A stretch of 64,000 nt of DNA from Tranzscheliella williamsii (Eukaryota; Basidiomycota; Ustilaginomycetes; Ustilaginales; Ustilaginaceae), in contig JALBYF010000017.1 of the NCBI GenBank assembly GCA_023212725.1, positions 1-64,000 of the forward strand, read 5' to 3'. Of this stretch, positions 42,265 through 54,876 are shown piece by piece. The position numbers and the translations under genes are program-made. The notes under the pieces are model-generated. The model was not told the origin of the DNA. It made no database searches and saw only the letters and a list, made by a program, of their open reading frames with translations. Within the stretch, counting starts at the first letter, position 1. Every line of letters begins with the position of its first letter.

Positions 42265-45200
42265 TCACTTTGTCTTTTGGCGTTTTGCGGCAGACTGAGC
42301 TTTCATGCCGTGGATGCGGTAGATTTCCTTGAGTTCGGCCTTGCGCTTTGCGGATTTTGCGTCGTGGTCCTTGGCGGCCTGCTGGGAGCGGGCGGCGTTG
42401 CGGTCGTTGTTGCGTGCGCGGCGTTTTTCTTCCTTCTCGCGCTGGACGGTTTTCATCTGCTGGAGGAGGGCGAGGGCCTTCTTCTCGTCGCCCTCGAGCA
42501 CGACGGCGCGCTTGGCGAGGTACGACGGCTTGGCCGCGGCCGACATCTGCTTGGGCTTGGACTGGTACGGCAGGCCCGCCTGGAGCGCGCGTGGGACGCG
42601 CAGCGGCGCAAACTTGCGGTTCGCCGGCCGCGCCACGTCCCGGTACGTCGAGTTAATGTGCCCCGGCGCCTTCAGCTGCCGCTCCTTGCGCACCGCCCCC
42701 GTCAGCCGCATCCCCTGCCACACCCGTGCCTCCCCCGACAGCAGCAGCGACGTCACCGGGTTGTAGAATTTCCGCGGCTGGATCGTATACCACGCCCGCA
42801 GGAAGACAATGTCGCTCATCAGAATCTTGTCCTCAAACGTCGCCCTGAAGTGACCCTCCGGCTTCGACAGCGCCTTTTTGATCTGCCCCCGGATGCCTGA
42901 GACCGTCTTCAGATGTGCGCCTTCAAACTTGGCCACTTCCAGCGCGCTGGTAAACATGTCTTTGATGAAAGCGGTGTTCTTGTACACCTTGCTCGCGTGG
43001 CCGGTCAGCTTGAGCTTCTTTACGATCTTTTGCGAGCCCGCATCGACATCGAGCACAACTCCTGTGGCGGACACTCGGAACGAGGGCGTCGCGGTCGACA
43101 GCGTGTTGAAAGCACAGAAACCAGTGTTGGGCGCCGAGATAGGTCCGTAGAACGAGGCGAGACAATGCATGTGCTCCGGCGTGTACTTGAGCATCCGGTT
43201 GCGCGTCCCGTCGTCCAACGAGTAGATTGGGATCGACTGGAAGCGCCGCCACCCAAGGGAGAAGATGAGCGGATCGTTGGTCTTCAGAATCTTTTGATGC
43301 CATCGATGACGCTTGATTCGAACTTGGATGAAGCCAAAGCTCTCCTCACTTGCCAACAGTCCGCCGACCAGCAACGGGTAGTTTGGATCAAAGTTCTCGA
43401 CCAGCTCGCAGGGCACCTTGGACATCTCGATTCGGACGTATGATCCGGGCGAGTAGCCTACCACCTGGTGGCGCACCTCGTCATCGGCAGATTCAAATTC
43501 GGCTTTATTGAGGGCAGCCTGCGCAGCCAAGGCGCCCTTCTGCTCGTCGTACCAGTCTTGCTTGGCGTCGTCATCTGGGTCGTCGTACTGCTCGTCGAAG
43601 CGACGCTTGAGCGCCTCCTTCTTGGCTGCCAGAGCAGCTGCACGGGCGTCGTCATCGTCTTCCTCGGCGCCGTCCGCAGCCTTCGCTTCGACCTTGGAAT
43701 CCCCATCTTCGTCCTCGGCCTCTGCAGCGACAGGGCCGCGCTTGCCATCCTTACGTTCCTCGAGATTCTCGGGCTCATCGCCAGTGATGAAGAAACTGCG
43801 AATGGAGTCTAGGATTTCCTCCTCGGCCCAGTGACCAAGCTCACGTGTTTTTCGACTTGGACGAGCCTCGTCCGGTACATCCTGGTACTCATCGTCAGGA
43901 TTGGTAGTCCTGCCTGGGGCGACATCGTCCCCTGCGGGTCGGAAGAAATCATCCCCATCGTCTTCGGCGAGTTTCTCAATGTCATCATCGTCTCCGTCGT
44001 CATGTACATCACCCGACGCGATCTGCTCAGGAGTCTTGCTCGAGTTGTAGATAAGGCGCGAAAGGTCGACTGTGCGTCGACGTCTGTTGGCCAGCACAGT
44101 CGCTTCAGCTCGCGCAGCCAGATTGCGTTTCCAGGGTGCCGTCAGACCTTCGTCTTCCGAATCTCCTTCTTCTCCTTCATCAGAGCCGAGGCCCATGTCT
44201 GAATCACTATCAGCGAAGGGAATGTCCTTGGTCTGTTGTTCCGTGTCATCGCTTGGGCCGACAGCGCGGCGCGAGAACGCCCGTCGTTCCCGACCTTCAT
44301 CATCCTCCAGATCTTCTCCGTCGGCTTCACTGTCCAGCTCACCATCGTCCTCGTCGCTGCCAGCGTCGTCATCTCCCGACTCGTCGTCATCGATCACGTC
44401 GTCAAAGGCGGCTCTACGGACGCGTTTGCCCTTGGCTTTACTGTGATACGAGAACTCATCGAGGTCAGCTTCCGGTTCGGATCCGATAGCGTCTGAGCCA
44501 AGACCGGTAGCGTCGGTGTCGAAAAGTTTAAGCTCGCCCTGAGCCGCTCGACTGTCGAGTGTGGCCTGCGCATCTTGCAGATCCATCACCATCCTTTCTC
44601 CTTCGCCCACAGACTCGGCCTCTTCCCCACTCCGGGTGAAGTTCCCCGGCACGTTGATATAGACCGCGTCCTTGTCAAACATAACGCCACCGACATCGCT
44701 CATTGGAGCATGAATGAGCTTTGCCTTCTCTGACAATTTCCGGCGCTTTTCGCTGTCGAGTGTAGGCAAGGGACAGGGGTCGTTGAGCTTCTCGACGGAA
44801 GAGATGGACAAGTCACCTGCACCCGGAATGTGGACGCGCTGTGAGGAGCGCATATGCGTTCCTCGTAGATAACCATAGATTGTGATGGTACGATCGGCTT
44901 TCGGATTGGCCCGGATCTCTTCTCGAGGGGTCAGATCCTCCATTCGGTCCGCCAGAACGTAAGGGTGAGCGTTTCGGAAGATCAGAGGCCGGAACTTCAT
45001 GACGCTGATGAATCTTGACAGATTCTGTATCTCTGTGTCTGGATAACGCCCATTGATAATGCCAGACAAATAGAAAAGCTTGGCACCGTCGTAGATCTCG
45101 GTCCAGAATCTCTGTTTCAGACGTTTCTTGGTCGCTTTGAGGGTCTTGGCCTTCTTGATGAGATCCAAATGAGTAAGTACTCCGATAACTTTGGGGAAGC

Positions 45201-45699
45201 CATGGGTTTGCAAAACGTTGAGAAATTCCATCGTCTCCATCTCGAAGCCGAAGGAGCCGTCGATCATGAGGAGGACAAGGTCTGCGACTTTTCCGATGTC
45301 GATCATGCTGTTGATATCATTGTTGCACTCGATGAAAGTAACCCTTCTCTTCTTGCCGGTAACAACGGTAACAGGGCCTTTGATCTCGGCAAGTGTATGC
45401 TTCGTGTATCGCCTGATCAAAGACCTAGTGAGTGTCGTCTTACCTACGCCTTCAGGCCCCACTACTGCTACGATGATCGGCGGGGGTTCATCTTCGGGCG
45501 TCCTGTCAGCCAGAGGAACGTGGAAGCGCTTCTGATCCTTCTCGGCATTTCGGAGAATCTGCTTTTGGGCAACATTGATGTTGGCCGAGATGAAGGCCTT
45601 GGGATTGAAGCTATTGGTGTGCTTAGGCTTTGCTTTGTCTGCTTTGCCACCAGTCTTGGCTTTGTGATGAGACTTGTTCACCTGCTGTGCGTCCGCCAT
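42265..45699 (-). CDS. BMS1: Bms1 ribosome-biogenesis GTPase
   Basis: Single exon, 1144 residues, first ATG. A basic N-terminus ([12 protein letters not shown]) precedes the GTPase domain with P-loop [10 protein letters not shown] (81-90) and the THLDLIK base-recognition motif. Next come an AARP2CN-type domain, a long acidic middle (about 425-700, many Asp/Glu runs), and the conserved Bms1/Tsr1 C-terminal domain ([45 protein letters not shown]). The end is basic ([27 protein letters not shown]). Bms1 works in the nucleolus in the small-subunit processome, bringing Rcl1 to pre-rRNA. Size and order equal those of yeast Bms1 (1183 residues). Tsr1 is excluded because it lacks a P-loop. It converges on PKC1 with about 260 bases between stops. 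Confidence 0.97.
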   Translation of the reverse strand: MADAQQVNKSHHKAKTGGKADKAKPKHTNSFNPKAFISANINVAQKQILRNAEKDQKRFHVPLADRTPEDEPPPIIVAVVGPEGVGKTTLTRSLIRRYTKHTLAEIKGPVTVVTGKKRRVTFIECNNDINSMIDIGKVADLVLLMIDGSFGFEMETMEFLNVLQTHGFPKVIGVLTHLDLIKKAKTLKATKKRLKQRFWTEIYDGAKLFYLSGIINGRYPDTEIQNLSRFISVMKFRPLIFRNAHPYVLADRMEDLTPREEIRANPKADRTITIYGYLRGTHMRSSQRVHIPGAGDLSISSVEKLNDPCPLPTLDSEKRRKLSEKAKLIHAPMSDVGGVMFDKDAVYINVPGNFTRSGEEAESVGEGERMVMDLQDAQATLDSRAAQGELKLFDTDATGLGSDAIGSEPEADLDEFSYHSKAKGKRVRRAAFDDVIDDDESGDDDAGSDEDDGELDSEADGEDLEDDEGRERRAFSRRAVGPSDDTEQQTKDIPFADSDSDMGLGSDEGEEGDSEDEGLTAPWKRNLAARAEATVLANRRRRTVDLSRLIYNSSKTPEQIASGDVHDDGDDDDIEKLAEDDGDDFFRPAGDDVAPGRTTNPDDEYQDVPDEARPSRKTRELGHWAEEEILDSIRSFFITGDEPENLEERKDGKRGPVAAEAEDEDGDSKVEAKAADGAEEDDDDARAAALAAKKEALKRRFDEQYDDPDDDAKQDWYDEQKGALAAQAALNKAEFESADDEVRHQVVGYSPGSYVRIEMSKVPCELVENFDPNYPLLVGGLLASEESFGFIQVRIKRHRWHQKILKTNDPLIFSLGWRRFQSIPIYSLDDGTRNRMLKYTPEHMHCLASFYGPISAPNTGFCAFNTLSTATPSFRVSATGVVLDVDAGSQKIVKKLKLTGHASKVYKNTAFIKDMFTSALEVAKFEGAHLKTVSGIRGQIKKALSKPEGHFRATFEDKILMSDIVFLRAWYTIQPRKFYNPVTSLLLSGEARVWQGMRLTGAVRKERQLKAPGHINSTYRDVARPANRKFAPLRVPRALQAGLPYQSKPKQMSAAAKPSYLAKRAVVLEGDEKKALALLQQMKTVQREKEEKRRARNNDRNAARSQQAAKDHDAKSAKRKAELKEIYRIHGMKAQSAAKRQKTK

Positions 45700-46311
45700 G
45701 GTCTCCGGTGGCGAAGGAAGGCTCCTAACTTCTGAAGTGTAGATCTCTTGTTTGTTATGAGGCCTCTAGCCAGCTACTCGGGCTGCCGGATGTGTGGCTT
45801 AGGAAAAGAGCCCCGTCATCAAACTCGCTGTCTCCTTGGCTTGCTGTGCTCTGTAATGGCAAGCGAAAGTGTGAGGCGATGCTAGCAGCGAGATATGTTG
45901 CAGATTAACGTTAGGTGCAAAGCTTGCGAGCTAGAGGCATCTGGTCTCTGAAATGCCACAAGCTCAACGAAATTCTCAGAAAATTTCCCATGACAGCCGC
46001 GAGCGCGCTCCACACCCTGAAACTGCCTAAGCATGACGTAAGCAATCGTACTTCATCACCCGCCCTGTAATGCACATGCTAGCCTGCCTGTAACAGTGTT
46101 GAGATACGTCGACGATTCGTATTGGAAAAGGGTCGAACGGTTGTTGCTGTATGGTAGGGTTGAGAAGGTTGGTCCCAAGCTGCTCGTTGAGGTGCTAGCA
46201 GTGAGATTATCGTTCCGGCAAGAAGGAAGAGTCAAATCCATAAGGACAAAAATCACACACACATGAACTCGCTTTCATACTTGACATGAAAAAGTAAAAA
46301 GAGGTGGAGGG

Positions 46312-46321
46312 AAAAAAAAAA
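46312..46321 (-). terminator. RNA polymerase III terminator (T10 on minus strand)
   Basis: Ten As on the + strand (T10 in transcript sense) start six bases after the discriminator of the minus-strand tRNA-Phe. This is longer than the T5 of the other copy. Confidence 0.8.
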
Positions 46322-46327
46322 GAGAAA

Positions 46328-46437
46328 TGCTCCTTACCTGGGTCGAACAGGTGACCTTCCGAAACCAGACCACAATGTGGAAAGGTTAACAACCGAATTC
46401 TTCAGTCGGACGCTCGTACCAACTGAGCTAAAGAAGC
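46328..46437 (-). tRNA. tRNA-Phe (GAA) with a 36-base intron, second copy
   Basis: The mature sequence is identical to the copy at 20707-20816: acceptor GCTTCTT/AAGGAGC, anticodon GAA, T-arm ACCTG/CAGGT. The intron occupies 46399-46364 in transcript order and differs from the other copy by one base (T for A in the CTTACC stretch). Flanking sequences are unrelated apart from T-rich termination, so this is a dispersed gene copy rather than a recent large duplication. Confidence 0.95.
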
Positions 46438-47294
46438 AGATGACGAGTGTAGTTATTAGTTGCATATATATTCTGGTAAATTCATTCGCTCCAACCTGTT
46501 GTACCGGAACATCGGGGTAACAAGGGGCTAGCGTGTTGGCGTAGTTTTTCCTTGAGTAGCACCAGCATAAGAGCTGTCGTGGTTGTTATGGGCTCAGGCG
46601 ATGAGAAAGGGTTTCCTGCTCTGGCGATGTTTCGACTAGGGTCTGCGGAAATGGCCTGATTCGACGACTAGTAGTAGCGTTGTGGCGGTGTTTAAGTGCG
46701 CACCTCAGCAGCACAATAATTGGAACTGTGGCTGCTGCGGGTTATGGAGGCGATTCGGCCATTCAATCATGAATGTACGAATTCCGGATGGATATCTGTT
46801 TAGCGCCAGATTGCGACTGCTTCGTTGCCAGGTTGCGGTACGGCGAGTCGAAATCGTACGATGATGCTTCGTCAACTCTTTACTGAGTAAGTCGGCCATC
46901 GGCTCATCGTTCAACGTCAGCCTGTGTGAATGCAAGGCAGTCTAAAGCCTACTCGTTGTTCCATCCTTTGTGCAAAGTAGGGTCTCCGGTTTTGCAGATG
47001 CTCAGTCCTCGTCATAGCCTGATTTTGGTCCATACAAGCCGAACAAGCGCCATAAACCGCCTTGCTTGGGCCGAGCTTTCCAGCTAATGTCCTTTCGCTC
47101 CGCAATACCTCCGACCCCTCCTCAGTCCACCGCCACCGTCGCTACTCTACTACCATCTGCAAACAAGTACGGACACAACTAGCGCCTACCTTTTCCCTCC
47201 TTTTGAACGCACCTAGTTGCAAAGACTGTCTGGCTTTCGAGTAGGACATTTCGCTCGACTTATATACCAAGTATTTTGTAGAAGGCAAACAGTG

Positions 47295-47818
47295 ATGGCA
47301 CAACCACAGTTTGGCGATGCCGCCGTGTTGCCTTTGTCGCAGCAGCAACATCACGACTCACTGTCCAAGTATGAAGAGGATCTTCTCTTGCAGCACCAAC
47401 CCACAGGTCCTTGGTCCGGAGACGACTACGACTCCATGATGCGCAGCCTCTTTGATGCGGCCGTGCCTGCAACAGCCCTCTCCGACATTGAAGTGTCGGC
47501 ATCGTTAGGCTCCTTTCCTACCTCACATGCCGGCTCGTATGTGTCTGGCTCCAGCGACAATGGTGCCAGCCCAGCAAGCTTCAACGACTTTGTCTATGGT
47601 GCTCAGAACTTCCCTACACCCCCCGAGTCGGATGTCAGCATGCACTTCTCCATGCCCATGCATCCCAGCAGCGGTCTAAGTCCTCACAACGGCGTTGGCT
47701 TTCATCAGTCTGCCTACCCATCCACCTTCGCCGGCTCGGTATCAACATCGCCGTACGCAAACTCCCATTCTCTACCCGGCCTTCCCAGCGCAACGCCCTT
47801 CAACTCTCAGCACCCGCT

Positions 47819-47866
<48 letters not shown>

Positions 47867-50800
47867 GCAACAACAAAGCATGCACATGAGTTCGACTGGC
47901 CCTGCAGCAGCAAGTCACATTGTACTGTCTCCCTTTTCTCAGCCGAACGCCAGTCAATGGGATCCGAACTACCTCATGCCCCAGGCAGCTGCTTCCTACT
48001 CCACCTCGCCCAATTCTCCCACAGATAAGCAGGGTGCGGAACATCCGGTGCACCAATCTTTGCCATCCGAGTCCGCCCAAGCACCATCGTCTTCGTTACA
48101 GCCTCCTGCAGCAGCGTCGAAAGTTAGTCGAAAGAGGTCTTCTGCAGATGTCGCCACCATCTCCAAGTCCTCCGCGAAGAACACTCGTAGGCCTTCGTCG
48201 AAACTTTCTCCTCAGACAGACACTGCCAACGCACCCGAAAGCTCTGATACTGAACGCCAGTTGAAAAAAGCAAAGTCAGCCACGGATTCCCTAGCGAGTA
48301 AGCCTTTCGAGTCGCCAGCCCATGTGGCTACCAAACCAATCAGCAGCAAGCTTCCCCACATGGAAGTAGGCAGCAATGCGACAGCCCTTGCCGCAATACA
48401 GAGGCTCAAAGCTAAGCGCCTTCAAGAGCGAGAAGATGCGGCAAAAGCAGCAAAGATAGCAGCCGAATCCAATGACTCTTCTACGCTTTCCCCCTCATGC
48501 TCCGACGGAGGCGAAAAGACAGAACTCTCACCTTCCATGCGCCAACAGAAGAAAGTGGCCCACAATGCCATCGAAAGGAGATATCGCAATAACATCAACG
48601 ACCGCATCGCCGCTCTGCGAAGAGCTGTGCCGGCTTTACGCGAGGTTCGGCCCCGCAAGACCCCCTCTGGTCGAAAGTCCCGTAAAGCAAAACAGGAGGA
48701 AGATCTTGTTGACGGTGTTCCCGCAGCTACCAAGCTCAACAAGGCCACGATCCTAGGCAAAGCGACCGACTATATCAAGTACCTCAAGAGTCGTGAGCTT
48801 CGACTTGCAAGTGAAGTGGCAGGCTTGCGCGAGCTCGTTCGCAGTCTTGAAGGTGGCGAAGAGTTGCTCGAGTTGTGGGAGGGAGAGATGGAGAAGGTGG
48901 TTGCGGAGCAAGAAGCAGCTGCTGCTGCAGCAGCTGCTAGAGAGGAAGAGGAGGAGGAAGATAGCATGGACGCCTCCATGGGCGGCGACGACGTCGACGA
49001 AGAAGATGACGATGACGACGAGCGAGATGGCGAGACGTCTCACAACAGCAGCTCTTCCGCTTCTCCACCTTCTCACCGCGGCTCTCGTTCAGGCCGTGGC
49101 TTCCTATCCGCTGCCGCTTCGTCTCGCTACATGTTGGCAACGTTCTTGGGCGTCAGCTTTATTGGCAGTGGTGCCGAATTCGCTCTAGATTCCACCGCTT
49201 CTGACTCCAGCCAGGCTATTGCGCGGCCGGCAATCGGCCGCGTTGTCGTTGGCGCAAGCCGTCAATTGCTTAAGCGTTCTGCGGCCTACGTCTCCTCGTC
49301 ATCTCCGGTTGCAGATCAGCCGCTCCAATTCGACTCCGTCCCGTCCCATGTCCTTGCGTTGGAAGTCCTTCGCTTCATTTCCTTCATGATGTGTTTCATT
49401 TATCTCACCTGGCCGGTTCTCTCTCGCGGATTCGCCTTCCTGAGTCCAAGGCGTGCATCTTGTCTCCCCGCGAGAGCTATCTCAGAAGAGGAGTACGACC
49501 AGGCTACGGATGCTTTACTCGCCTCATCCTCGATCTCAGATTTAAGCGTCAAGGAAGTTGACACCGTTCTCCGCACACATGCTCGAGCTCCGAGCTCGGT
49601 GCTCAGCGGCATCCCTGAACTTGCTTTAGAAGCAACCATGTTCTGCACGGCCAAAATTCCTCTGCTAGAACGTCTAGTTACTTTCCGATCATGCTCCGAC
49701 CACACAATAGCAGGTATGGTCCGACTCCTGGAAGTCGAGACTGTAGGTGGGGAGAGCGCTCAAGCTTCGTATCTACTCCGTCTGCATACTGTTCTGAAAC
49801 TTGCAAATCATGGGCATAGCGCTAACAGGACTCTATCGAAACCTCTTCTGAGCCAACCACGCACACTTGCTACGCTTGCCATTGCTGCAGCGCGTCTCGG
49901 CGAAGGCATTGACTCTGCGCAAGATATGGCGGACGACTACTGGACGCGGGCGCGAGCCGCCCTACCGTCCGCCACTAGCGACAGCGGCCGTCTCCACGAG
50001 CTCGATGTGGTGTCTGATGCTTTTGAGCGCATGAAGACTTGCAAGGATGCCTCCTGGCTTTCTCTTGTCCTGTCTCTGGACCTCGACGCGGCTCTTGATC
50101 TTCTACCTAACACTACCACAGCCATTTCCGGACATCAACTCTCCCCTTTACTGGCCATTGCCAACGCTTACTACTCGGACAAGCTTGCTGCTGTCTGGGA
50201 CATTCTGCTTTGCAGCTTGCTTCGTGGATCGCTTCCCGAATCGGGTGCGTCGGCCTCGTCACCGATCCTGCGAAGCTTTGTCGCGCAACAATCCATGCAC
50301 AAGCTGGATCTGGATGTGGTCACCGATGTTGCGAAACGCAACCAGCTGCATGGCGACATTACGTTTATGGCGCGTACTGCGCCGCGGTCGACGCCGGCGT
50401 GGGAGCTGGCGCAAGTTTTGCTTGCCAGCTGGTCTGCGGTGCTCGGGAATGTTGCTTTGGCGCGACATGTTGCGCAGACGCTAGCCGAGCAGGGGCGTGG
50501 GGCGGGGTTGGCGAGTGTCTGCCTGCTTGCGGGGCTTACTCGCTGTGAGGCGGTAGAGGATGGGGTGGTTGCGGCGGGAAGCGTGGATGCGCGCGCGGGG
50601 CTTTTTCTCGCGTGGGTCCAGTTCCTGCGCCTCTTCGCCGAGCCAGCGGCGGCAGCGGCGGGGGTGCATGCCGCGACGCTGCGCGTGCGGCGTCTGGTAG
50701 CCGCGGCAACGCCCGGCGCCACGAACGCGCTCGAGGCCGCTACCGACCGCCTGACGGACCTCTGCGTCGTGATTGGCCGCCGCACCGCCCCGCGCGCCCC

Positions 50801-50873
50801 CGCCCACGCCGCCGCGCGCCTCGCCAAACCCCTGCTCGCCCCCGACGACGACGACTCGGGCATCGAGCTCTGA
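47295..50873 (+). CDS. SRE1: SREBP-type bHLH transcription factor with membrane segments
   Basis: The ATG at 47295 is chosen; the upstream open frame starts at TTG. The product is 1192 residues. The N-terminus is Ser/Pro/Gln-rich activation-type sequence with 19 Gln at 176-194. The bHLH-zipper (about 416-505) has HNAIERRYRNNIN with Tyr430 in place of the usual Arg, the mark of SREBPs, plus a long loop, then TKLNKATILGKATDYIKYLK. An acidic run follows, then two hydrophobic segments at about 612-631 (YMLATFLGVSFIGSG) and 686-710 (VLRFISFMMCFIYLTW), and a 450-residue C-terminal domain. In animals and other fungi, Scap holds SREBP in the endoplasmic reticulum and low sterol or low oxygen releases the N-terminal factor. 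The same is inferred here. Fungal bHLHs without membrane segments (Hms1/Cph2 types) are alternatives the two segments argue against. Confidence 0.92.
47820..47876 (+). repeat. Trinucleotide (CAA/CAG) repeat encoding 19 glutamines
   Basis: Fifteen CAA codons, one CAG and three CAA lie in frame within the SREBP gene N-terminal region. Near-pure repeats of this kind slip easily, so length differences between strains are expected. Confidence 0.95.
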
Positions 50874-51242
50874 CGATCCCCTCTCCCCCCTCTGTACATG
50901 TACTGCCGCACCGGAACGGACGTGTTCCTACCCGCTTGCCTGTGCCCGCCGCGCTCACAAGCAACATACTGCAGACCGCTGCCCAGCACGGACCGTGTAT
51001 TGTGTGTATTAGAGAGCGCAGTGGGAGTGGGCGCGGCGCGCCGTGTGCGGAGCTGTGGTGAGGTGGCAAGCGCGTGCTTGCAGAAACGCGAGCGCGGCGA
51101 GCCGGTCATGGTCGAGCGAGTCGGGAGGACAGGGAACGGGTATAATGGCTGCCCACGGCGCGGCCGCGGCGGGGCGGGAGAGCGCGCAATAGCGCGGTGC
51201 GAATGTCCGTGTGGGATATGCATGCTGGGGGAGGACGGCCGC
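50874..51242. other. Convergent intergenic spacer
   Basis: 369 bases between the SREBP and Psr1-like stop codons, GC-rich. A 372-residue open frame crossing it on the minus strand is mostly antisense to the SREBP gene and is not accepted as a gene. Confidence 0.55.
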
Positions 51243-53114
51243 TCACAGACCGCCGTCGAGAACAGCGCGGACATCATCAACGTGGGCAAGGTCCGCCAAG
51301 AAAGGGCACAGGTCCGTCAGCTCGGTGTCGTGCGGGTCGTTGAACCAGCTGCTGATCGGCACCGCGTTGTTCGGGTGGAAAATGTAGCTCGCCGGCGAAT
51401 TGTCAATGATAATGGTGTCGGCGATTTCCCGGCCTATCTGCGAGAGATCCTTGACGTAGTTGCCTTTGTGGTTGTAGCAGCTCTCGCGGAACAGCCGGTG
51501 GCGCACCGACCGGGAGATGTCGAGCATGTCCAGCACTGGATCGGCATACTTGGACAGCGAAGCAGTGAAGACGACCACCTCGTAGATCTCGCCCATCAAC
51601 CGCATGAACTCATCCACCCCGGGCCTCTTGATGACATACACGTTGTGTAGCATGTTATCTATCTCGACCGGAACGATAAAGTCGGCGTTCTGAATCATCT
51701 TGAACGAGGAATGAACTAGCGTTTCATCGAGATCAAGCACGAGACACTTGCGACCAGTGTCAATGGACCCGATAGCCGGAAGAAGCGGCTGGGGGTTCCC
51801 AAATTCGTCCAGAGGAATTCCAATGCCACCTTGCATGATGAGCCGCTGTTCTTCGGTCTGGTCGTCGGTAAGATACTCGTCGTCGTCCTGCAGGTCCATC
51901 TCGTCGTCATCGTCCTCGTCTTCTTCAGAGTCGTCTTCTTCTGAGAACGACGATATCGAAGATCGGATCTTGCGGGTCTCGTCTGGGTTGACAAATGCAG
52001 AGCCGGGCGGAACCACAGCACCGGAGGTTACGTCGCCAGTCTCTTCTTTCGGAAGCACCGTGCCTCCGCCTGGTGTAGTCGGATACTCTTCGCTCGGACG
52101 CGATCCGCCTTTGGAGCTAGGGGTGCGGGGAGGAACCACCAGGTTGTTGGAGGCGGGAGCAGCGCCCGTCTTGCGCTTGGACTGTGCCGCTGCTGCACCG
52201 CTTGCAGCGCCCGTGGCGCCTGCCATCCTGGACGAAGATGGAGTGCGGTGCTTCTCCTGCATGTCCTCACGAACCATGGCCGAAGATGCCGATGAGCAGG
52301 TAAGCATAGCCATCAAGCGTTGGCCGAAGCTGGGTTTACTCTGTCTCGCATTTTTTCGGGTTGATGGAGAAGCTTTGTTCTTCTGAGCCGAGGTCTTTGT
52401 CGCTGTAGCGGTCGATGTGGGCAAAGTAGCCGCAGTCCCTGCCGCGGTGACATCGGTTGCCTCCACAGTGCTCGCAGCAGGGGGCGCGGACGTATGTGTG
52501 CGCGGAGCTACATCAATCAGACCGGCCTTCTCGTCCGTAACCTTAGAAGCATCCTCTTTGGATTTGCGAACGCCTTGGCCCGAGCTGTGGCTATTGGTCG
52601 TTTTGCCGTCAGGCAGAGATGGAGCTGCGGTTTCTGCAGTGGTCGCAGATTTCGTCAAGGTGTTGCCAGCGGTTGAACTGCCCCCGAGCGTTGAAGATGG
52701 CTGGTGAGAGTGCTCGACATCGCCATCATCCCTTTTCTCCGAGGACGGCGGCGGGGCTGCCACGGCTTGCTGCGACACGGCGGCCGTGGTGTTTGCAGTT
52801 GCAGCGCCTCTGGACTGCGAGTGCGCTGCCTCAGAGCCCAGTCTGGCAGCCTCAGCCACGGCTTCGTCCTGAGATCTGAGTGGGACACCTCCAGGTGCAT
52901 CCGGTTCGGTAGCTTCAGCAGCCGTCCGCGACTTTTTCTTCTTCTTCTTCTTGGAAGGGTCGGACTGGGACGCAGCGGTCTTCTTGACGACGTTTTTGGT
53001 TGGCCTAGCCCCTCGAACAGCGACAGGCACCTGCCCGGGCTGGACCTGCGTGATGATCGAGGCGAGCGCAGAGGACTCGGACGGGTCCGGTACATTGGTG
53101 ATAGGAGAGCTCAT
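51243..53114 (-). CDS. PSR1: Psr1-like HAD-family phosphatase (NIF/SCP domain)
   Basis: Single exon, 623 residues. The first 440 residues are disordered, with a Lys-rich patch ([18 protein letters not shown]) and acidic Glu/Asp runs. The C-terminal NIF domain (about 455-620) has the catalytic [11 protein letters not shown] (Asp461, nucleophile, and Asp463), [53 protein letters not shown] and [11 protein letters not shown]. This is the small CTD phosphatase type. Yeast Psr1/Psr2 are plasma-membrane phosphatases of the sodium-stress response with N-terminal palmitoylation. The start here lacks the yeast MG-Cys signal, so location is uncertain. Nem1 is a less likely alternative since no membrane segment is seen; a nuclear SCP1-type role is possible. 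Confidence 0.9.
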   Translation of the reverse strand: MSSPITNVPDPSESSALASIITQVQPGQVPVAVRGARPTKNVVKKTAASQSDPSKKKKKKKSRTAAEATEPDAPGGVPLRSQDEAVAEAARLGSEAAHSQSRGAATANTTAAVSQQAVAAPPPSSEKRDDGDVEHSHQPSSTLGGSSTAGNTLTKSATTAETAAPSLPDGKTTNSHSSGQGVRKSKEDASKVTDEKAGLIDVAPRTHTSAPPAASTVEATDVTAAGTAATLPTSTATATKTSAQKNKASPSTRKNARQSKPSFGQRLMAMLTCSSASSAMVREDMQEKHRTPSSSRMAGATGAASGAAAAQSKRKTGAAPASNNLVVPPRTPSSKGGSRPSEEYPTTPGGGTVLPKEETGDVTSGAVVPPGSAFVNPDETRKIRSSISSFSEEDDSEEDEDDDDEMDLQDDDEYLTDDQTEEQRLIMQGGIGIPLDEFGNPQPLLPAIGSIDTGRKCLVLDLDETLVHSSFKMIQNADFIVPVEIDNMLHNVYVIKRPGVDEFMRLMGEIYEVVVFTASLSKYADPVLDMLDISRSVRHRLFRESCYNHKGNYVKDLSQIGREIADTIIIDNSPASYIFHPNNAVPISSWFNDPHDTELTDLCPFLADLAHVDDVRAVLDGGL

Positions 53115-54876
53115 GACGCCAACGGCTGGTTGGCTGAGTCCGTTCTAGGGTAACGGGAGACGGATGGATGTGCGCTCTTCTCACAGAGTTGAGAGATGAC
53201 CTTGTCGATAAGACGAGCCGTGCTGAAGCGTGGGAAAAAGCCTATGGCTAAGGTTTCGAGCCTAAAGCAAATCCGTCCAAAGGTGTGGATGCTCCGAAGC
53301 CAGACTCGGTCTCTTTCCCGACGCCTGCTTTTCAGAAGCTAGCACTGGTGTCTACTGCGCGGCCTGAGTAGTCAACCAGCTTTATGTGTATTGCGAGGGG
53401 TGATGGCGTGGTCGCCAACCTAGAGACCGTAGCAGAAATTCGATGCCGGAGGGTTGAAGCCACAACTCCGCGACACAGCAGAGCGGAAGATGGAGACGAG
53501 ATCGAGGTGGGATGCTGAGTAATGGGACTTGGTATGCAGAAAGGTGGTAACGGCTGCGATGCTGCGACGAGACTGTTGCGTAGTATCTAGAAGAGAGGGC
53601 ACCGATATCGACTGGCTTGGTGAAGCGTCGTTGTTGACGAGTTGTGGAGCGGCAGCCCACACACAAAGTCGATGGTGGTGCGGGTACGGTAGCAGAGGCG
53701 TCCAACGGGCGAGAGAGGCGAATCCAGCTTCGAGTGACCAGCAAACTCAACACGTACTAACGGCGACATATTGGGCCGCTCAAATTCAAAACACCACACC
53801 GCGTATCCTAGCCAACTTCCGCTTGTCCTTCTCGTATTGGATAGGTAACAAATTCCAATTGGATATTTCGTACCGTTGTATCGCTTGACTCTTCGCTTCC
53901 AACCTGGAGCCACAAAGCTGCTACTTGCGAGTTGCGTTAGCTATTCAGGCTCTTCAGCACAGGTACTTGCTCGCTATGCGTAAGGTGCTTTCGTCGCTCT
54001 GAGCGCTCTCAAGGCCTATAGAACAAATGAGCAGTGTCTTAATGATGGCTCTTCCGCGTTTTTGGGATAGTGATGGAGATTTAGCTTTGATCACGTTGTG
54101 TGCCGCCAGCGGTGTAGACTCAGTGGGCCACAAGCTTCAGTGATGAGTTCGAGAGGCCTTTGGTGTAGGACCAGCTACTGCCTACATGCTGTACCTGTCG
54201 ATCTACGCATGCGCTCCGGAAAGTGGTAATTCTTTAGCGCTGAAGCAGAAAGGGGGTCCTGTAGCGTCACAGGCGGGTCGCTGGAGGCAAAGCAGGCCGG
54301 ATCCGAAGCCGTCGCGCGTGTCTGCCTGGGTTTCCACACTGGTGTCTGCGGCGAGTGGAGCGGTAGTGTAGGAGCTGCTGGCAGGAGAGCGGCTCAGCAG
54401 GCAGCAAAGAACGTTCGGGGCAGAACGTTTCGTTGGCGCCGGGCCAAGCAGCCGTGCCAGGATCTGCGGCCTGCAGCCATGCCATGCACCGGCTGCAATT
54501 CGGAGCGCGGCTTGCACGCAAACGCAGCGGCGCGTCAGGTCAGTCACCACGGCCAACAGCAACGGCCAAGTCACAGTCGCGCAGCCGCATGTCCGCAGCC
54601 TTGCGCTCCACGCGTGAACCTGCGTGCAGCCATGGCAAGTCTAACAAAGCGCACCCTTCGATACGTGATAGCCGTTCAACTCTGGATCTGGAGCTATGTC
54701 GAGGCGGTCTCGTCATCCTCCTCAGTTGCCTCACCTTCCCGTCGGATAGTAGCAGCAGAGAACAAGCGGCATTGTCACGCAAGCTAGCCGTCGGACCAAC
54801 GCACAGTATACATCTAAAAATTGTTTCATGTGTTAGCTGTGGAGAACAATGTAGTCGTGCTCAAGCGTGGCGCGGT
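53115..54876. other. Intergenic region, no gene recognised
   Basis: About 1.8 kb between the Psr1-like start (leftward) and the Sok1-like stop. It includes the Psr1-like promoter. Frames of 80-123 codons on both strands are Ser/Arg-rich and overlap each other, which suggests chance. Confidence 0.5.

Larger units (their letters stand above)
45700..47294. other. Divergent intergenic region with tRNA-Phe
   Basis: About 1.6 kb between BMS1 (leftward) and the SREBP gene (rightward). The only gene supported is the tRNA at 46328-46437. The rest has short frames without coding character; the last 200 bases are pyrimidine-rich leader of the SREBP gene. Confidence 0.55.

Noticed and set aside
42277..42900. 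207-codon + strand open frame over the BMS1 3' end
   Set aside because: Antisense of the conserved Bms1 C-terminus; no coding motif.
46690..46760. Segment with CAGCACAATAATTGGAACTG resembling the U6 snRNA 5' part
   Set aside because: The similarity stops after about 25 bases; the invariant ACAGAG and AGC triad regions are missing and there is no T-tract terminator.
50171..51289. 372-codon minus-strand open frame over the SREBP 3' end
   Set aside because: Mostly antisense to the SREBP C-terminal domain; Arg/Ser/Ala-rich and it also overlaps the Psr1-like gene end.
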